From contig JACOXI010000003.1 in the NCBI GenBank assembly GCA_016176335.1, forward strand, positions 62,001 to 126,000: a stretch of DNA of 64,000 nt. The letters are read 5' to 3'. The DNA is from Candidatus Daviesbacteria bacterium (GTDB lineage Bacteria; Patescibacteria; Microgenomatia; Daviesbacterales; UBA10151). The notes beneath the pieces were generated by a model. It was not told the origin of the DNA. It saw only the letters and a list, made by a program, of their open reading frames with translations, and made no database searches. Both the position numbers and the translations under genes were made by a program. Shown piece after piece: positions 48,662 through 57,402 of the stretch (positions within the stretch are counted from its first letter, which is position 1; every line of letters starts with the position of its first letter).

Positions 48662-49252
48662 CTACCTATGGACGTTTTCCAAGGGGAAATGTTTTTGCAA
48701 GCCTTCCGACCATTTTTCCATCCAGGATTTGTACGGTACTTCAACAAACGGTAAAAACCTGGCCACAATTTTTTTGATTTTTTCCTCCTCTTGCGAGCCT
48801 AACACAAGCATTAATTGTGCCGGGAAGCGAAACCGAGTTTGAATAATTAAGATTTGATAACCTTCTTTTGGCTTAAACCAAAACGCATCCAAAAAATGCC
48901 AAAAGTAAAAATCTTCTCCAATCGTTACTCCTTGAGTAGAAATCCTGTACTTGATATTGTGAGGTGGAACATACGCCAAAACATATGCCACAAAAGCCAA
49001 AGCCAACAGCACCCCTATAAGTAAAAATTCTCTTAACAGAAAGGCGATTAGGACCAAAAGAATAACTAAAACCGCGATTGTGGTGTAGTAAGAGCGATCC
49101 TTTTTTTTAAAAGGACGGGAAGGACCTTCCCAAGAAAGCAAAGTCCTAACCTCTCCTGCTTCGGAAATTTTAGGAGTAAGGTATGCTTCATTAGCAGCGC
49201 CTTGAGGTCTAGCGTTTTTTGGATTGTTCTGTTTGGAAGTTTTGTCGGACAT
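48662..49252 (-). CDS. Membrane protein with two helices and PH-like domain
   Basis: 196 aa. A polar N-terminus (~55 residues), two adjacent membrane helices ('YTTIAVLVILLVLIAFLL' and 'LIGVLLALAFVAYVLAYV'), then a cytoplasmic domain with 'IKYRISTQGVTIGEDFYFW' and 'FRFPAQLMLVLGSQEEE', the strand pattern of bacterial PH-like domains. Function unknown. It is placed between two tRNA clusters. Confidence 0.65.
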   Translation of the reverse strand: MSDKTSKQNNPKNARPQGAANEAYLTPKISEAGEVRTLLSWEGPSRPFKKKDRSYYTTIAVLVILLVLIAFLLREFLLIGVLLALAFVAYVLAYVPPHNIKYRISTQGVTIGEDFYFWHFLDAFWFKPKEGYQILIIQTRFRFPAQLMLVLGSQEEEKIKKIVARFLPFVEVPYKSWMEKWSEGLQKHFPLENVHR

Positions 49253-49293
49253 TTGATATAAGTTTAACTTTTAAAGTTGGTTATGTAAAGCGG

Positions 49294-49375
49294 CGGAGGA
49301 AGAGGGATTCGAACCCACATGCCCTTTCGGGCCCCAGTTTTCAAGACTGGTGAGCCACCATTGCTCAATTCCTCC
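49294..49375 (-). tRNA. tRNA-Ser (UGA)
   Basis: Acceptor GGAGGAA/TTCCTCC, G73, no CCA. Anticodon stem CCAGT/ACTGG with loop CTTGAAA (TGA), variable arm GGCCCGAAAGGGC-like hairpin, T arm GTGGG-TTCGAAT-CCCTC with one T-T mismatch. Reads UCA and other UCN. Confidence 0.9.
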
Positions 49376-49394
49376 TTGATAACTTCGTTGTCTG

Positions 49395-49481
49395 CGGAGA
49401 GGGTGGGATTCGAACCCACGATACCCTTGCGGGTATAGCTCGTTAGCACCGAGCGGCACTCGACCACTATGCGACCTCTCC
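49395..49481 (-). tRNA. tRNA-Ser (GCU)
   Basis: Acceptor GGAGAGG/CCTCTCC, G73, no complete CCA. Anticodon stem GCTCG/CGAGC with loop GTGCTAA (GCT), variable arm TATACCCGCAAGGGTATC hairpin, T arm GTGGG-TTCGAAT-CCCAC. Reads AGC/AGU. Confidence 0.92.
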
Positions 49482-49513
49482 TTGCTGCTCCATTTTACCA
49501 GAATCCAACTTCC

Positions 49514-50212
49514 CTATCTAGCCAAAGTTAGCGCCCACACCTTTTTAGCTCCGTTTCTTTTTAGGATGTAGCAGCACTCCTTCAGTGTTGAACCTGTGGT
49601 CCAAACATCATCAATAAGCAGTATGTAGGGAGTAGTTTGTAGTTGGTAGTTAGGAGAAAGCGCAAAAGCATTTTTAATATTATCCTTTCTTTGTTTACCT
49701 TTTAGTTTCACCTGGGATTTAGTATAACGAATACGTTTAAGGCCTTCACAATAATCTAAACCTAACTTTTTGGATAAAGTTTGTCCAATTAAAGAGGACT
49801 GGTTAAATCCTCTACTGTTACTTCTCCACCAATACAAAGGAACAGGAATGACCACCCATCCAACACCTCTATCTTTTTTAATTTGATCCAGAATAAAGGG
49901 TTGATATCTTGCCCAATATACAATTGTGATATCTACTAAAACATCAGCCAACTCGCGAACCCACTTATACTTAAGCTGTTGTATGGCTTTTCTTAAAGGA
50001 TCCTGGTAAACCCCCAAGCTCCACAGTCCGTCCAAACCAAATTTTCTCCTACAAATTGGGTGAGTCTGACCACCCACTGCCAGTTTCTCGCACCTTGGGC
50101 AAACCAAATCTGTTTGCAGGATGTTGCTGATACAACCCTCACAAAAATAGCTTTCCTCTTGCCTGCAACCTACACACTTTTTGGGAAAAAGCAGATCTAA
50201 GATAAGATTCAT
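49514..50212 (-). CDS. ComF-family phosphoribosyltransferase-like protein
   Basis: 232 aa. N-terminal Cys clusters ('KKCVGCRQEESYFCEGC', 'CPRCEKLA') form zinc ribbons. A PRTase domain follows with 'VVIPVPLYWWRSNSRGFNQS' and the PRPP loop 'ILLIDDVWTTGST'. ComF proteins take part in natural DNA uptake in known bacteria, which fits a cell that depends on imported nucleic acid. A 'NYQLQTTPY' loop before the PRPP strand is encoded by a CTAACTACCAACTAC-type repeat. Confidence 0.88.
   Translation of the reverse strand: MNLILDLLFPKKCVGCRQEESYFCEGCISNILQTDLVCPRCEKLAVGGQTHPICRRKFGLDGLWSLGVYQDPLRKAIQQLKYKWVRELADVLVDITIVYWARYQPFILDQIKKDRGVGWVVIPVPLYWWRSNSRGFNQSSLIGQTLSKKLGLDYCEGLKRIRYTKSQVKLKGKQRKDNIKNAFALSPNYQLQTTPYILLIDDVWTTGSTLKECCYILKRNGAKKVWALTLAR
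49625..49656. repeat. AACTACTAACTAC-type repeat inside the comF-like gene
   Basis: The plus strand carries repeated TAGTTTGTAGTTGGTAGTTAG. On the coding strand it gives Asn/Tyr/Gln/Leu/Thr residues in front of the PRPP-binding strand. The same wording occurs near 39340, 55531 and 55640. Confidence 0.6.
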
Positions 50213-50240
50213 TTGACTCCAGACCTAAATATGGTATAAT
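50213..50240 (+). promoter_or_regulatory. ssrA promoter
   Basis: TTGACT (50213-50218), 16-nt spacer, TATAAT (50235-50240), then 8 nt to the tmRNA 5' end. Confidence 0.85.
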
Positions 50241-50248
50241 ACAACCCT

Positions 50249-50663
50249 GGGGATGTATAGTCTCGACAGGATTGCTCTTTAAAAATTGCAAGCCGTTAAG
50301 GAAACATTAAACGTTAAATATTGTCTCAAAACACAAACGGCAATAAACTTGTCCGTGATGCCAAAGCAATGGCAGATGGTATCGTAGCTGGCCTTTTTGG
50401 CCCAGCTTACGCTCCCAGATACGCTGTAGCTTAAAGCATCTATTTTAGAATTCTTTTTCTGGCTAGAACCTAAAGTAATGTACCCAGTCAGGATGCTGTT
50501 AATACAATTTTGATCGATCAGTATTAACAAAAGACAGTCTGATCATTCATTAGTTTTCCTGCTAGTTGGTTACAACTGATGAACAAAAATTAACTAGATA
50601 AGCTTGTAGAAGTTTTTGAAGTTACAATTTTGGACGGGGGTGCAAAGCCCCCCATCTCCACCA
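50249..50663 (+). ncRNA. ssrA: Transfer-messenger RNA
   Basis: 415 nt. Ends pair as a tRNA acceptor: GGGGATG with CATCTCC (50653-50659), A and encoded CCA (50661-50663). The T stem is GGGGG/CCCCC with loop TGCAAAG, where G replaces the usual pyrimidine at position 55. The tag frame ends at TAA 50432-50434; its last residues are 'PAYAPRYAVA'. The frame is open back at least to 50339, giving a tag of up to ~31 residues if translation resumes there, longer than typical. It rescues stalled ribosomes with SmpB, encoded next door. Confidence 0.95.
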
Positions 50664-50674
50664 TTATTTTGAGG

Positions 50675-51115
50675 TTACTCTTTTCCTCTTAATTCCTGCT
50701 CAACCCGACGAGCGTGATCTCTCTCTTTTATAATCTTTCGTTTATCAAACTCTTTTTTACTCCTTGCCAAGCCCACTTCCACCTTAAATCTATTATTTTT
50801 TTCATATATTGAAACCGGCACTAAACTAACAGCTTTACCAGAAACCTTGCCTATTAGAGAATTAATCTGACTTTTGTGTAAAAGCAACTTTCTTGAATGT
50901 GTTGCCTGATATTCTTTATCTGATGCCTGTTGATATCTTGGGATATTGGCATTAATTAAAAATACTTCCCCATTTAAAATCCGGACATAACTTTCTCCCA
51001 AATCCAGCCTGCTGCTTCGGATAGATTTAACTTCAGAACCGGACAGTACTATTCCGGCCTCAATTTTCTCCAGAATATGGTAATTGTGCAGAGCCTTCTT
51101 ATTTACTATGCGCAT
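50675..51115 (-). CDS. smpB: SsrA-binding protein SmpB
   Basis: 146 aa, normal length. 'NKKALHNYHILEKIEAGIVL', 'GSEVKSIRSSRLDLGESYV', 'HSRKLLLHKSQI', 'ARSKKEFDKRKIIKERDHAR': all typical SmpB segments, with the basic C-terminal tail. It delivers tmRNA to stalled ribosomes. Convergent with ssrA, 11 nt apart. Confidence 0.97.
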   Translation of the reverse strand: MRIVNKKALHNYHILEKIEAGIVLSGSEVKSIRSSRLDLGESYVRILNGEVFLINANIPRYQQASDKEYQATHSRKLLLHKSQINSLIGKVSGKAVSLVPVSIYEKNNRFKVEVGLARSKKEFDKRKIIKERDHARRVEQELRGKE

Positions 51116-51135
51116 AACTTAATAATATCTCAAAA

Positions 51136-51197
51136 CTCAAATGTCAAAACTATAACTTTTAACTGCCTTCGGCAGAACAAATCTTAAAACATTTGAG
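51136..51197. terminator. Nested hairpins between smpB and the upstream gene
   Basis: Outer arms CTCAAATG (51136-51143) and CATTTGAG (51190-51197) enclose CTGCCTTCGGCAG (51163-51175), a stable UUCG-type hairpin. It lies just past the stop of the 613-aa gene on the minus strand. There is no long T run, so termination is uncertain. Confidence 0.35.
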
Positions 51198-51198
51198 A

Positions 51199-53040
51199 TT
51201 ATTTTAGATCTACAGAATAAATTTTACTCCCATCAAGCAAATATACTTTCTTCCCTACTTCATCCACCACCAAATCCGTTGATGTTGCGAATTTTTCTCC
51301 CTCAATTTGTCCTTTATAACTGCCGGTCTTTGTTAAGATCAAGAGTCTGGAATTGCCGGAGTCCAGAAGATACAGATTCTCTGTATCGGATGAGACAAAA
51401 AAGCTCTTAGGACCCAAAACTCCTCTATCCAAACCCTCATACCCAAAATGGTCTTTTTCTCCTCTCGTGAACCTTAACATCTCCCCACCGGATTTTAATA
51501 CATAGACAGAAGACTCAATCTGCATCCTTAAGCTGCCGGCAAAATCCGGCTTTGTACCGGCAGTTAAATATTCTCTTTTGCCGGAATATCCTTCAGCAAT
51601 CGGCAGATATTTCCAAATCTGTCCATTATTTGGCGTATCTTTGCCGATAGTATCCAGCAAATAAACATTGCCGGCAAAACCATACAAATCTGCAATTTGT
51701 CCCAAATCTTGATCTGTTTTGGCAACTTCGGTGATTTTTTGACTCCCTGTATCCACCCTTAATATCCCTTTATCTTTTGAGAAAACAAAAGCTAGCGCTC
51801 CGTTTAGGGAAACAAAAGTGGCTTCACCCAATGTTTGGGATCCTGCTAAAATTTGATTTGTCTTCTTTCCGATATCAACCAACACCAGTGTTTTAACAGT
51901 CGGATCCAACAGCAAAATCTTGCCTGACGATAAACTCATCCTGGTGGCATTGAAGTTTTCTTTAACCAAGTTTAAATCCAAAAATATCGGGAATTCGGAA
52001 ACTTTAGATTGTTGCAAAATTGAGGCCGATTCCTGACTAATCTGCGCTTTCAAATTTTTGCCCTCCTCATCTTTAGGCTTTAAAGATAAGGCTTTATCAA
52101 TCTCATCCTTGGCAGAGTCCAATCTGGCTTTTGCCTCAACCCGGTTTAGGGTGGACAGACCTTTGGCCGCATTAAAATCATCCCGGGCCTGCTTTAAAGT
52201 CTGGTTGAAAAGAGTCTGTTTTTGCTCATCTTTTGCGGATTTAAATCTTAAAGCCAATCCTCCTGCCAAAAAAATTAGCAAAATTGCCGCCAAAATAAGT
52301 TTTCCTCTGCCGCTTTTGGGGATAAAAGAATTGAGCTTGATTAAAAGAAAAAAAGTCTTTTCCGGTATTTTTGTCAGGAGAAATCTGGAAAATGTGATGC
52401 TTTCTCCCCTCATTACCGGCTGTTGCTCAACTTTCTGATCTAAACTTTCAATTGCCACACTCTCTACTTCCTTTTCCACCTCAACCAAAAGTCCTGCCAA
52501 ACCATTGCCTTCCGAATTCAGCGCACCAATTCTATCTGTTAAATCCCCCTCAAAAGCATCCATCGGCAAATTTAAGGACTGATGAATATCGTCTGATAAA
52601 ACATCAGTCAAATTTTTTGTGGCAAAAAATATCCTGTCTCCCTCTTGCAAGAATCCCGAGACAAGTTGGGCAGGAGCGCCGATTGAAAAAAGCGAAGAAA
52701 TTTTTTCTGCTCTTTTGAGAAAAACTTCAACATTTCCCAACCCGATAAAATACAATACTTTTCCGAGAATGGATGCCACCAGAATATCAAATTCCGCTCC
52801 TTCAAACTTTTTCTTGGCTTCCTCGTAAGTAACATTAAGTTTTTCCGAAGGAGTACCTTCCGCCTCAAAATAAAAATCGGAAAGCTCGGATAAGGCCAAT
52901 CTGCCTTTGGTAAAAGCGTCATCGGACACAAGCTCCAAAACTGCAAAAAAAGCATCATCCCCGTCCCTGATCAAGGAAGTTACTTGGGCAGCTTTTTGGT
53001 CGGTGTTCAGCCCGAGAACTTGAGCAACATTTAGTTTCAC
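51199..53040 (-). CDS. Membrane protein with PP2C-like N-terminus and beta-propeller
   Basis: 613 aa. Residues 1-190 have the general layout of a PP2C/PPM-type domain ('LVSGFLQEGDRIFFATKNLTD'), but metal-binding Asp residues are not all evident. A membrane helix lies at ~245-262, followed by a ~70-residue charged helical linker, then a C-terminal beta-propeller-like region (repeated 'GxxYLLDxxxxRxLxL' strands, e.g. 'TENLYLLDSGNSRLLILT'). It may sense or tether something across the membrane. Function not recognised. Confidence 0.6.
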   Translation of the reverse strand: MKLNVAQVLGLNTDQKAAQVTSLIRDGDDAFFAVLELVSDDAFTKGRLALSELSDFYFEAEGTPSEKLNVTYEEAKKKFEGAEFDILVASILGKVLYFIGLGNVEVFLKRAEKISSLFSIGAPAQLVSGFLQEGDRIFFATKNLTDVLSDDIHQSLNLPMDAFEGDLTDRIGALNSEGNGLAGLLVEVEKEVESVAIESLDQKVEQQPVMRGESITFSRFLLTKIPEKTFFLLIKLNSFIPKSGRGKLILAAILLIFLAGGLALRFKSAKDEQKQTLFNQTLKQARDDFNAAKGLSTLNRVEAKARLDSAKDEIDKALSLKPKDEEGKNLKAQISQESASILQQSKVSEFPIFLDLNLVKENFNATRMSLSSGKILLLDPTVKTLVLVDIGKKTNQILAGSQTLGEATFVSLNGALAFVFSKDKGILRVDTGSQKITEVAKTDQDLGQIADLYGFAGNVYLLDTIGKDTPNNGQIWKYLPIAEGYSGKREYLTAGTKPDFAGSLRMQIESSVYVLKSGGEMLRFTRGEKDHFGYEGLDRGVLGPKSFFVSSDTENLYLLDSGNSRLLILTKTGSYKGQIEGEKFATSTDLVVDEVGKKVYLLDGSKIYSVDLK

Positions 53041-53055
53041 GTTTTTTGAATCCTT

Positions 53056-53292
53056 TCAAAGAATTCCCCAAATCAAAATGATTAATCCTATGGCCAAGCC
53101 TGCGTGTACAATTGACACTGCCGAAACAATGGGGGAAACCTTGGTAATTAAAGTTTTGGACATAAGAGTTACTTGTCTGACAATCATTATGGCAAATATA
53201 GCGTAAAATAGTAAAATTATCAAAATTGCAGTCTTCAAAAAGACCAGTACTGCATCAGAATCAAAAAGATTAGTCGGGGTGGTGGTAGGCAT
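53056..53292 (-). CDS. Small two-helix membrane protein
   Basis: 78 aa from the ATG at 53292, preceded by GGGGGAGAG; an ORF start at 53346 would be far inside the upstream gene. Two hydrophobic helices ('VFLKTAILIILLFYAIFAIMI' split at 20: VFLKTAILIILLFYAIFAIM, and 'IVHAGLAIGLIILIWGIL') with a short polar loop. It overlaps the PH-domain gene by 23 nt and is likely translated with it. Function unknown. Confidence 0.65.
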   Translation of the reverse strand: MPTTTPTNLFDSDAVLVFLKTAILIILLFYAIFAIMIVRQVTLMSKTLITKVSPIVSAVSIVHAGLAIGLIILIWGIL

Positions 53293-53842
53293 CTCTCCCC
53301 CTTCCGTAAATTTTGTGCGCTTCATCCAAAACAAAATCCGCCACATGATGCGGCCTTGGTATAGAGTGCAAATCTATATTTTTTGTGGCACCTGCTGTCT
53401 GAATAAAAACATCACCGTAATTAAAAACGGAATTTAGTATTCCGCCCATAGAAGATGAGGTATCTTCAATGTTTCTTAAGGGGGCTACATCAATATTTTT
53501 AAAAAGGATGGAATGAAAATCAACATCAACTATGTTTTTATCGGTCACTATATACACATTAAAATACCAATATAAGAAACCCTCAAAAGCAATAATTAGA
53601 ATCAGCAGATAGTTAATAATTAAAAAAACTATTCCGTATGCGGGAGGAAGAAAGGATAAATCAATCCCTGCGGATGAAAATAATCCCGGCAGCAAAATTG
53701 GGAGAAAAAACAGCAGAACAGATGGTGCTATCCAAGACAAATTTGTAATGGGGTGCGCTCTTAAAAGTAAAAGGATCTTTTCGTCCGTGTCTTGACCTTC
53801 AAAGCGGCAATTGACAGGTCTTTCTATATAAGCAGAAAACAT
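53270..53842 (-). CDS. Membrane protein with bacterial PH domain (YdbS/YdbT-like)
   Basis: 190 aa. Two membrane helices at ~35-60 and ~70-95, then a bPH_2 domain: 'YWYFNVYIVTDKNIVDVDF', 'APLRNIEDTSSSMGGILNS', 'NYGDVFIQTAGATKNIDL', 'IPRPHHVADFVLDE'. Such proteins are common small membrane proteins of unknown role. It is upstream of, and overlapping, a two-helix membrane protein. Confidence 0.82.
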   Translation of the reverse strand: MFSAYIERPVNCRFEGQDTDEKILLLLRAHPITNLSWIAPSVLLFFLPILLPGLFSSAGIDLSFLPPAYGIVFLIINYLLILIIAFEGFLYWYFNVYIVTDKNIVDVDFHSILFKNIDVAPLRNIEDTSSSMGGILNSVFNYGDVFIQTAGATKNIDLHSIPRPHHVADFVLDEAHKIYGRGRDAYHHPD

Positions 53843-53873
53843 GACAGTTGGAGTATATCACAAGTAGCTTAAG

Positions 53874-55610
53874 TTACTTGGTTTCCACATTAAACAATGG
53901 TCCCACTATTTGAATATTGGCAGGCGCTCTTTGGTTAAAGTAATTTTTAAAATCCGAACCTGAAAAAGTTATCCCGTTAATAGTAACTGAGGTCGTTCGT
54001 CCACTTCCAAAATCAGCACTAACAGAAACTGAGGAAGCATTATCAATAGGAGTCCCTCCTCTTGATCTAAGTTCTTGTTTTACCCTATCAGAACTCCAGT
54101 TATCCGTTAGGGGACAACCTTGTTTAGGATCAGGTGGAGGAGCTGGTTTATCAGGTTGGAAGACAAAACATCCTAAAGAGGAATCTTTTTGCATAAGCAT
54201 GATTACATTGGCAATATCTGCAACTTCATCTAACTTAAGCCAGGCAGATTTGGCATATTCATTTCTATACCCTTGTGCCGCATAAAAACAGGGAGAATCT
54301 TTATCATAAGCTTTGGAAAACAGATCCCCAAAGTTGCCTACATCCCCACCTATATCCCTAATTCTTTTGGTGAAAGAAGTGCCGGATCCCCAAACATCAG
54401 CGGATGAAAAAGTATACCCTCCGTCTGTGGAAGAATACCAGGCTTTAACCGCCGACCCACCCGATACCATGACTTTTCCGTTAGTTTCGTTGACAGCCCG
54501 CTCCCAGTTTCCTCCTTTGTTGCCGCCTTTGTAAACCTGACACTGTTGGGTGGTGCAAATCTCTCCTGACCCATTGTTGGTGTAAGCCAGGGCATAAGAG
54601 CGGGCAGCAGCGGCTTGAGCTTTTAAAGCCTCAATCGGCCAGGAATCAGGCATCTCGTAAATGCCCAAAAGATAGGTTTCTAAAGGTATAGAGCCGTATC
54701 CTTGGACAGAAATATTAATGTTTGGTCTTTGTTCAAAACTAAAATCTTGGAAATAAGCTCTTAAGATATCTTCATGGCTTTGTCCAGCTTGGGCTCTACC
54801 TAAAGCCCCATACTGGTTCATACCAACTCTGTGCGGGATACCGAAAGTAAAGAAGGCAAATGCCGGTCTAAAACCCGGGTCCAAATTCCGGTCATCAGTA
54901 CAAAACAGGGGGCCTGCACCCAAAGAAGTAGGCAGATTTAAGGATGCCTGTCTTTGAGCAATGATGGCTTGTTGACGAGCAGTCAGTTGAGCAATTTTTG
55001 AGGATAGCTCGGACTGGAAGGCTTTGGCTTTGCTTATCTCCCCTCCTAAAAATTTGGCATTTTTATCTACTTCTGCTTGCAGGATGGCCAACCTGGCTTT
55101 ATCTTTTTCCAGTTTATCTTTTTGGGTCAACAGATCAATCACTTCTTGAGTTATTGAGGAAATAATTTGCCTGTCTTCTTTGGCAACTGTTTGGCGGTAG
55201 GATAATTCTCTGAATAAATCACCGGCTTGAAAGGAAGAAAGAATGACAATTAAAGGGTCTGAAAGAAATGACCTGATGTAATAGGCCCTGACCCTCTCTT
55301 CCAAAAGAGCTTGCTGAAGAGCAATTTTATCTTCTCTGACATCTAACTCTTTTTGTTTAGTCTGAATATTGGCGGATAAAGTGTTTAAGCTTGCCTGGAT
55401 TTGGGCCAGTTGTCTTTGTAAAGAAGAAAACTGTCCTTCCAAAGGCTTGGTGGCGGAAACAGACAGCTCTCTTTGCTTGTTTAAATCATTAATTTGTCTT
55501 TGTAAATCCTCTATCTCATCAGCATGGACAGTTGGTAGTAAGTAGTTAGTAGTAAGTAGTAAGGAAAAAAAGGTGAAGATAGCTATCAAAAACTTTTTGC
55601 CAGAAGACAT
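53874..55610 (-). CDS. Secreted SpoIID/LytB-domain protein with coiled coil
   Basis: 578 aa from the ATG at 55610. Signal peptide (~1-31), a long coiled coil (~35-235, Gln/Leu/Lys heptads, like PcsB/EnvC-type regulators), then a SpoIID domain: 'IPLETYLLGIYEMPDSWPIE', 'ALKAQAAAARSYALAY', 'GKVMVSGGSAVKAWYSSTDG'. A C-terminal domain of ~90 residues follows. SpoIID proteins cut peptidoglycan glycan strands, so a cell-wall remodelling or division role is likely. The signal peptide is partly encoded by a TAGTAAGTAG repeat. Confidence 0.88.
   Translation of the reverse strand: MSSGKKFLIAIFTFFSLLLTTNYLLPTVHADEIEDLQRQINDLNKQRELSVSATKPLEGQFSSLQRQLAQIQASLNTLSANIQTKQKELDVREDKIALQQALLEERVRAYYIRSFLSDPLIVILSSFQAGDLFRELSYRQTVAKEDRQIISSITQEVIDLLTQKDKLEKDKARLAILQAEVDKNAKFLGGEISKAKAFQSELSSKIAQLTARQQAIIAQRQASLNLPTSLGAGPLFCTDDRNLDPGFRPAFAFFTFGIPHRVGMNQYGALGRAQAGQSHEDILRAYFQDFSFEQRPNINISVQGYGSIPLETYLLGIYEMPDSWPIEALKAQAAAARSYALAYTNNGSGEICTTQQCQVYKGGNKGGNWERAVNETNGKVMVSGGSAVKAWYSSTDGGYTFSSADVWGSGTSFTKRIRDIGGDVGNFGDLFSKAYDKDSPCFYAAQGYRNEYAKSAWLKLDEVADIANVIMLMQKDSSLGCFVFQPDKPAPPPDPKQGCPLTDNWSSDRVKQELRSRGGTPIDNASSVSVSADFGSGRTTSVTINGITFSGSDFKNYFNQRAPANIQIVGPLFNVETK
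55531..55563. repeat. TAGTAAGTAG repeat inside a signal peptide
   Basis: GTTGGTAGTAAGTAGTTAGT plus AGTAAGTAGTAAGG encode the Leu/Thr/Asn/Tyr-rich end of the signal peptide of the SpoIID-domain protein. A related ACTACCATCTACTGGCTACT run lies just upstream of that gene (55632-55655). Confidence 0.55.
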
Positions 55611-55697
55611 GTTTTTAATTTTACCATCACGAGCTACCAACTACCATCTACTGGCTACTGATTTTAACTTGTGGTAAGCTGAAACTAATGTCCAAAG

Positions 55698-55928
55698 TTA
55701 CTTAAGAAGTTTGATAAATTTATCTTTTGTAATTTCTAAATCTCTTTTGATGATTTTTGTTAACAGCCCAATACCGATGGTATCCGATGGATGAATAGGT
55801 ATGGTAGTTCTCCTTCCATCAGAATGTATATAAACTGCATGGCTGCCGCTCTGATCACGGAATTGAAAACCCAATTTTAAAGTCACTTTTACTAAGTCCC
55901 GTGCTTTAATTTGGGGTAATTTTGACAT
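55698..55928 (-). CDS. hicA: HicA-family mRNA interferase toxin
   Basis: 76 aa. 'KLPQIKARDLVKVTLKLGF' and the catalytic-His strand 'RDQSGSHAVYIHSDGRRTTI' with 'IPIHPSDTIGIGLLTKIIKR'. Double-stranded-RNA-binding-like fold that cleaves mRNA. The ATG follows the hicB stop directly. Confidence 0.93.
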   Translation of the reverse strand: MSKLPQIKARDLVKVTLKLGFQFRDQSGSHAVYIHSDGRRTTIPIHPSDTIGIGLLTKIIKRDLEITKDKFIKLLK

Positions 55929-56171
55929 TTAGACGGTAACTTCAAGTGAAGTTAAACTGACAGGCTGGACTTTAGGAATTTCTTGTCTGTCTTCTTTAGA
56001 AATCTTTAAATTAAGTTTGATAGCATCACGGATGTTGGTAATTGCTTCCTCCAGTGTCTTACCTTGAGTATGACAACCCTGTATTTCAGGACAATCGGCT
56101 ACAAAAAAACCGTCTTCATCTTTCTCGATAATTACAGGAAAATTGTAGGTGGTAGTTTTAATCTTTTTCAT
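55929..56171 (-). CDS. hicB: HicB-family antitoxin
   Basis: 80 aa from the ATG at 56171 (an ORF from 56249 would run into the divergent gene's promoter). Core 'FPVIIEKDEDGFFVADCPEI' and 'GCHTQGKTLEEAITNIRDAI'. No helix-turn-helix tail, the short form. Order antitoxin then toxin with no gap. It neutralises HicA. Confidence 0.92.
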   Translation of the reverse strand: MKKIKTTTYNFPVIIEKDEDGFFVADCPEIQGCHTQGKTLEEAITNIRDAIKLNLKISKEDRQEIPKVQPVSLTSLEVTV

Positions 56172-56241
56172 AGCCAAATTGTACCATAAAATATTTTCAA
56201 TCACTAGTCCCAAAACCCTAAAATATGCTAAGCTGAAAATA

Positions 56242-57393
56242 ATGTCCAAGGTTAATAAAATTCTCGCAATAATATTTTTATTTAGTTTTGGCCTACTGGT
56301 TTATTTCCCTCAGACAGTAGCGGCAGCCAATTGTCCCTTTACTTTTGATCCTCCTGTACCTTACCAAAATATGGGTGATTTATCGGTAACTATTACACCT
56401 CGTGATATAAAAAGTGGAACTTACCAACTTGTGACTTACAAAGGAAATATCTCCAAACCTGAAATAAATACACGTGGTGATATTCAATTAATTACAGGAA
56501 AGGCTGTTACCACTCAGCTCAAAAAACCACTCTCTGGATGGGAAGCAGGCACTTACACACTCTACCTGAGAGACCGAGATGTTGAGGGTAGTGTTCAAGA
56601 TGTGGCTGCTTGTAAAACAAGCTTTTCCTTATCAGATATCCCAGCCCAACCTACATGTACGGCTAGTATAGAAACAAAACCAATTGATCCTGATACTAAA
56701 GTCGTATTAAAAATCTCCGATATTGCATCAGGTAATTACGATATATTAATAAATAATGAGTTTGCCGAGACATATAACACAAGTACCGGTGAAACAGTGT
56801 TTTTATGTAAGGGTGGAACTGAAGATAAGAATTGCAAATTTAATGTTGGTACCTATACAGTCACTATTAAAAACCAATGCGGATTCGGCGATTTCACTTG
56901 CAAAAGCCGGCTGCAGTGCAAGCCAGTAGCTTTCCAGGTTGCTCCTTTAGGAAGTGCTGGAGGTGGGCAGGTAGATACAACTCAAGTAGGGACTGCGACT
57001 ACAAAGCAATGTAAAAGTAAGGATGATCCAACTTTCAATAAGAACACCGATATGGTTTGTGCTCTAGCTGGAGGGATTCCATGCGAGAATAAAAACGATG
57101 GCAGAGGACCAGCTTTTGCTACTGCCATTGGCTGTATTCATACCTCTCCTGTTGAATTTATCAAGGACTTTTTAAAGTTTATCTTGGGGATTTCCGGAGG
57201 ATTGGCATTTTTGATGATGCTTTTGGGAATATTTCAGATGCTGACTTCTGCCGGTAATCCGGAGACTTTATCAGCCGGCAGGGACAGGTTGCAATCTGCC
57301 GTCATAGGACTTTTGTTTGTAATTTTTGCTGTTCTTCTGCTTCGAATTATTGGAGTTGATATACTGGGACTGGGAGGACAGTTTGGTTTATAA
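56242..57393 (+). CDS. Secreted protein with Ig-like repeats and C-terminal T4SS pilin-like domain
   Basis: 383 aa from the ATG at 56242; TATGCT ends 12 nt before it. Signal peptide (1-29), two beta-sandwich-like repeats with paired Cys (~33-125 and ~128-230), a linker, then a two-helix domain: 'FLKFILGISGGLAFLMMLLG' with 'GNPETLSAGRDRLQSAVIGL' and a final hydrophobic helix. That end matches the T4SS_pilin type (PF18895-like) of CPR. It opens the plus-strand secretion cluster and may be an adhesive tip or a large pilin. Confidence 0.78.
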   Translation: MSKVNKILAIIFLFSFGLLVYFPQTVAAANCPFTFDPPVPYQNMGDLSVTITPRDIKSGTYQLVTYKGNISKPEINTRGDIQLITGKAVTTQLKKPLSGWEAGTYTLYLRDRDVEGSVQDVAACKTSFSLSDIPAQPTCTASIETKPIDPDTKVVLKISDIASGNYDILINNEFAETYNTSTGETVFLCKGGTEDKNCKFNVGTYTVTIKNQCGFGDFTCKSRLQCKPVAFQVAPLGSAGGGQVDTTQVGTATTKQCKSKDDPTFNKNTDMVCALAGGIPCENKNDGRGPAFATAIGCIHTSPVEFIKDFLKFILGISGGLAFLMMLLGIFQMLTSAGNPETLSAGRDRLQSAVIGLLFVIFAVLLLRIIGVDILGLGGQFGL

Positions 57394-57402
57394 TTTAAAC
57401 CC

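Noticed and set aside
50279..50530. Minus-strand 83-aa ORF
   Set aside because: It lies wholly inside the tmRNA gene and has no coding features.
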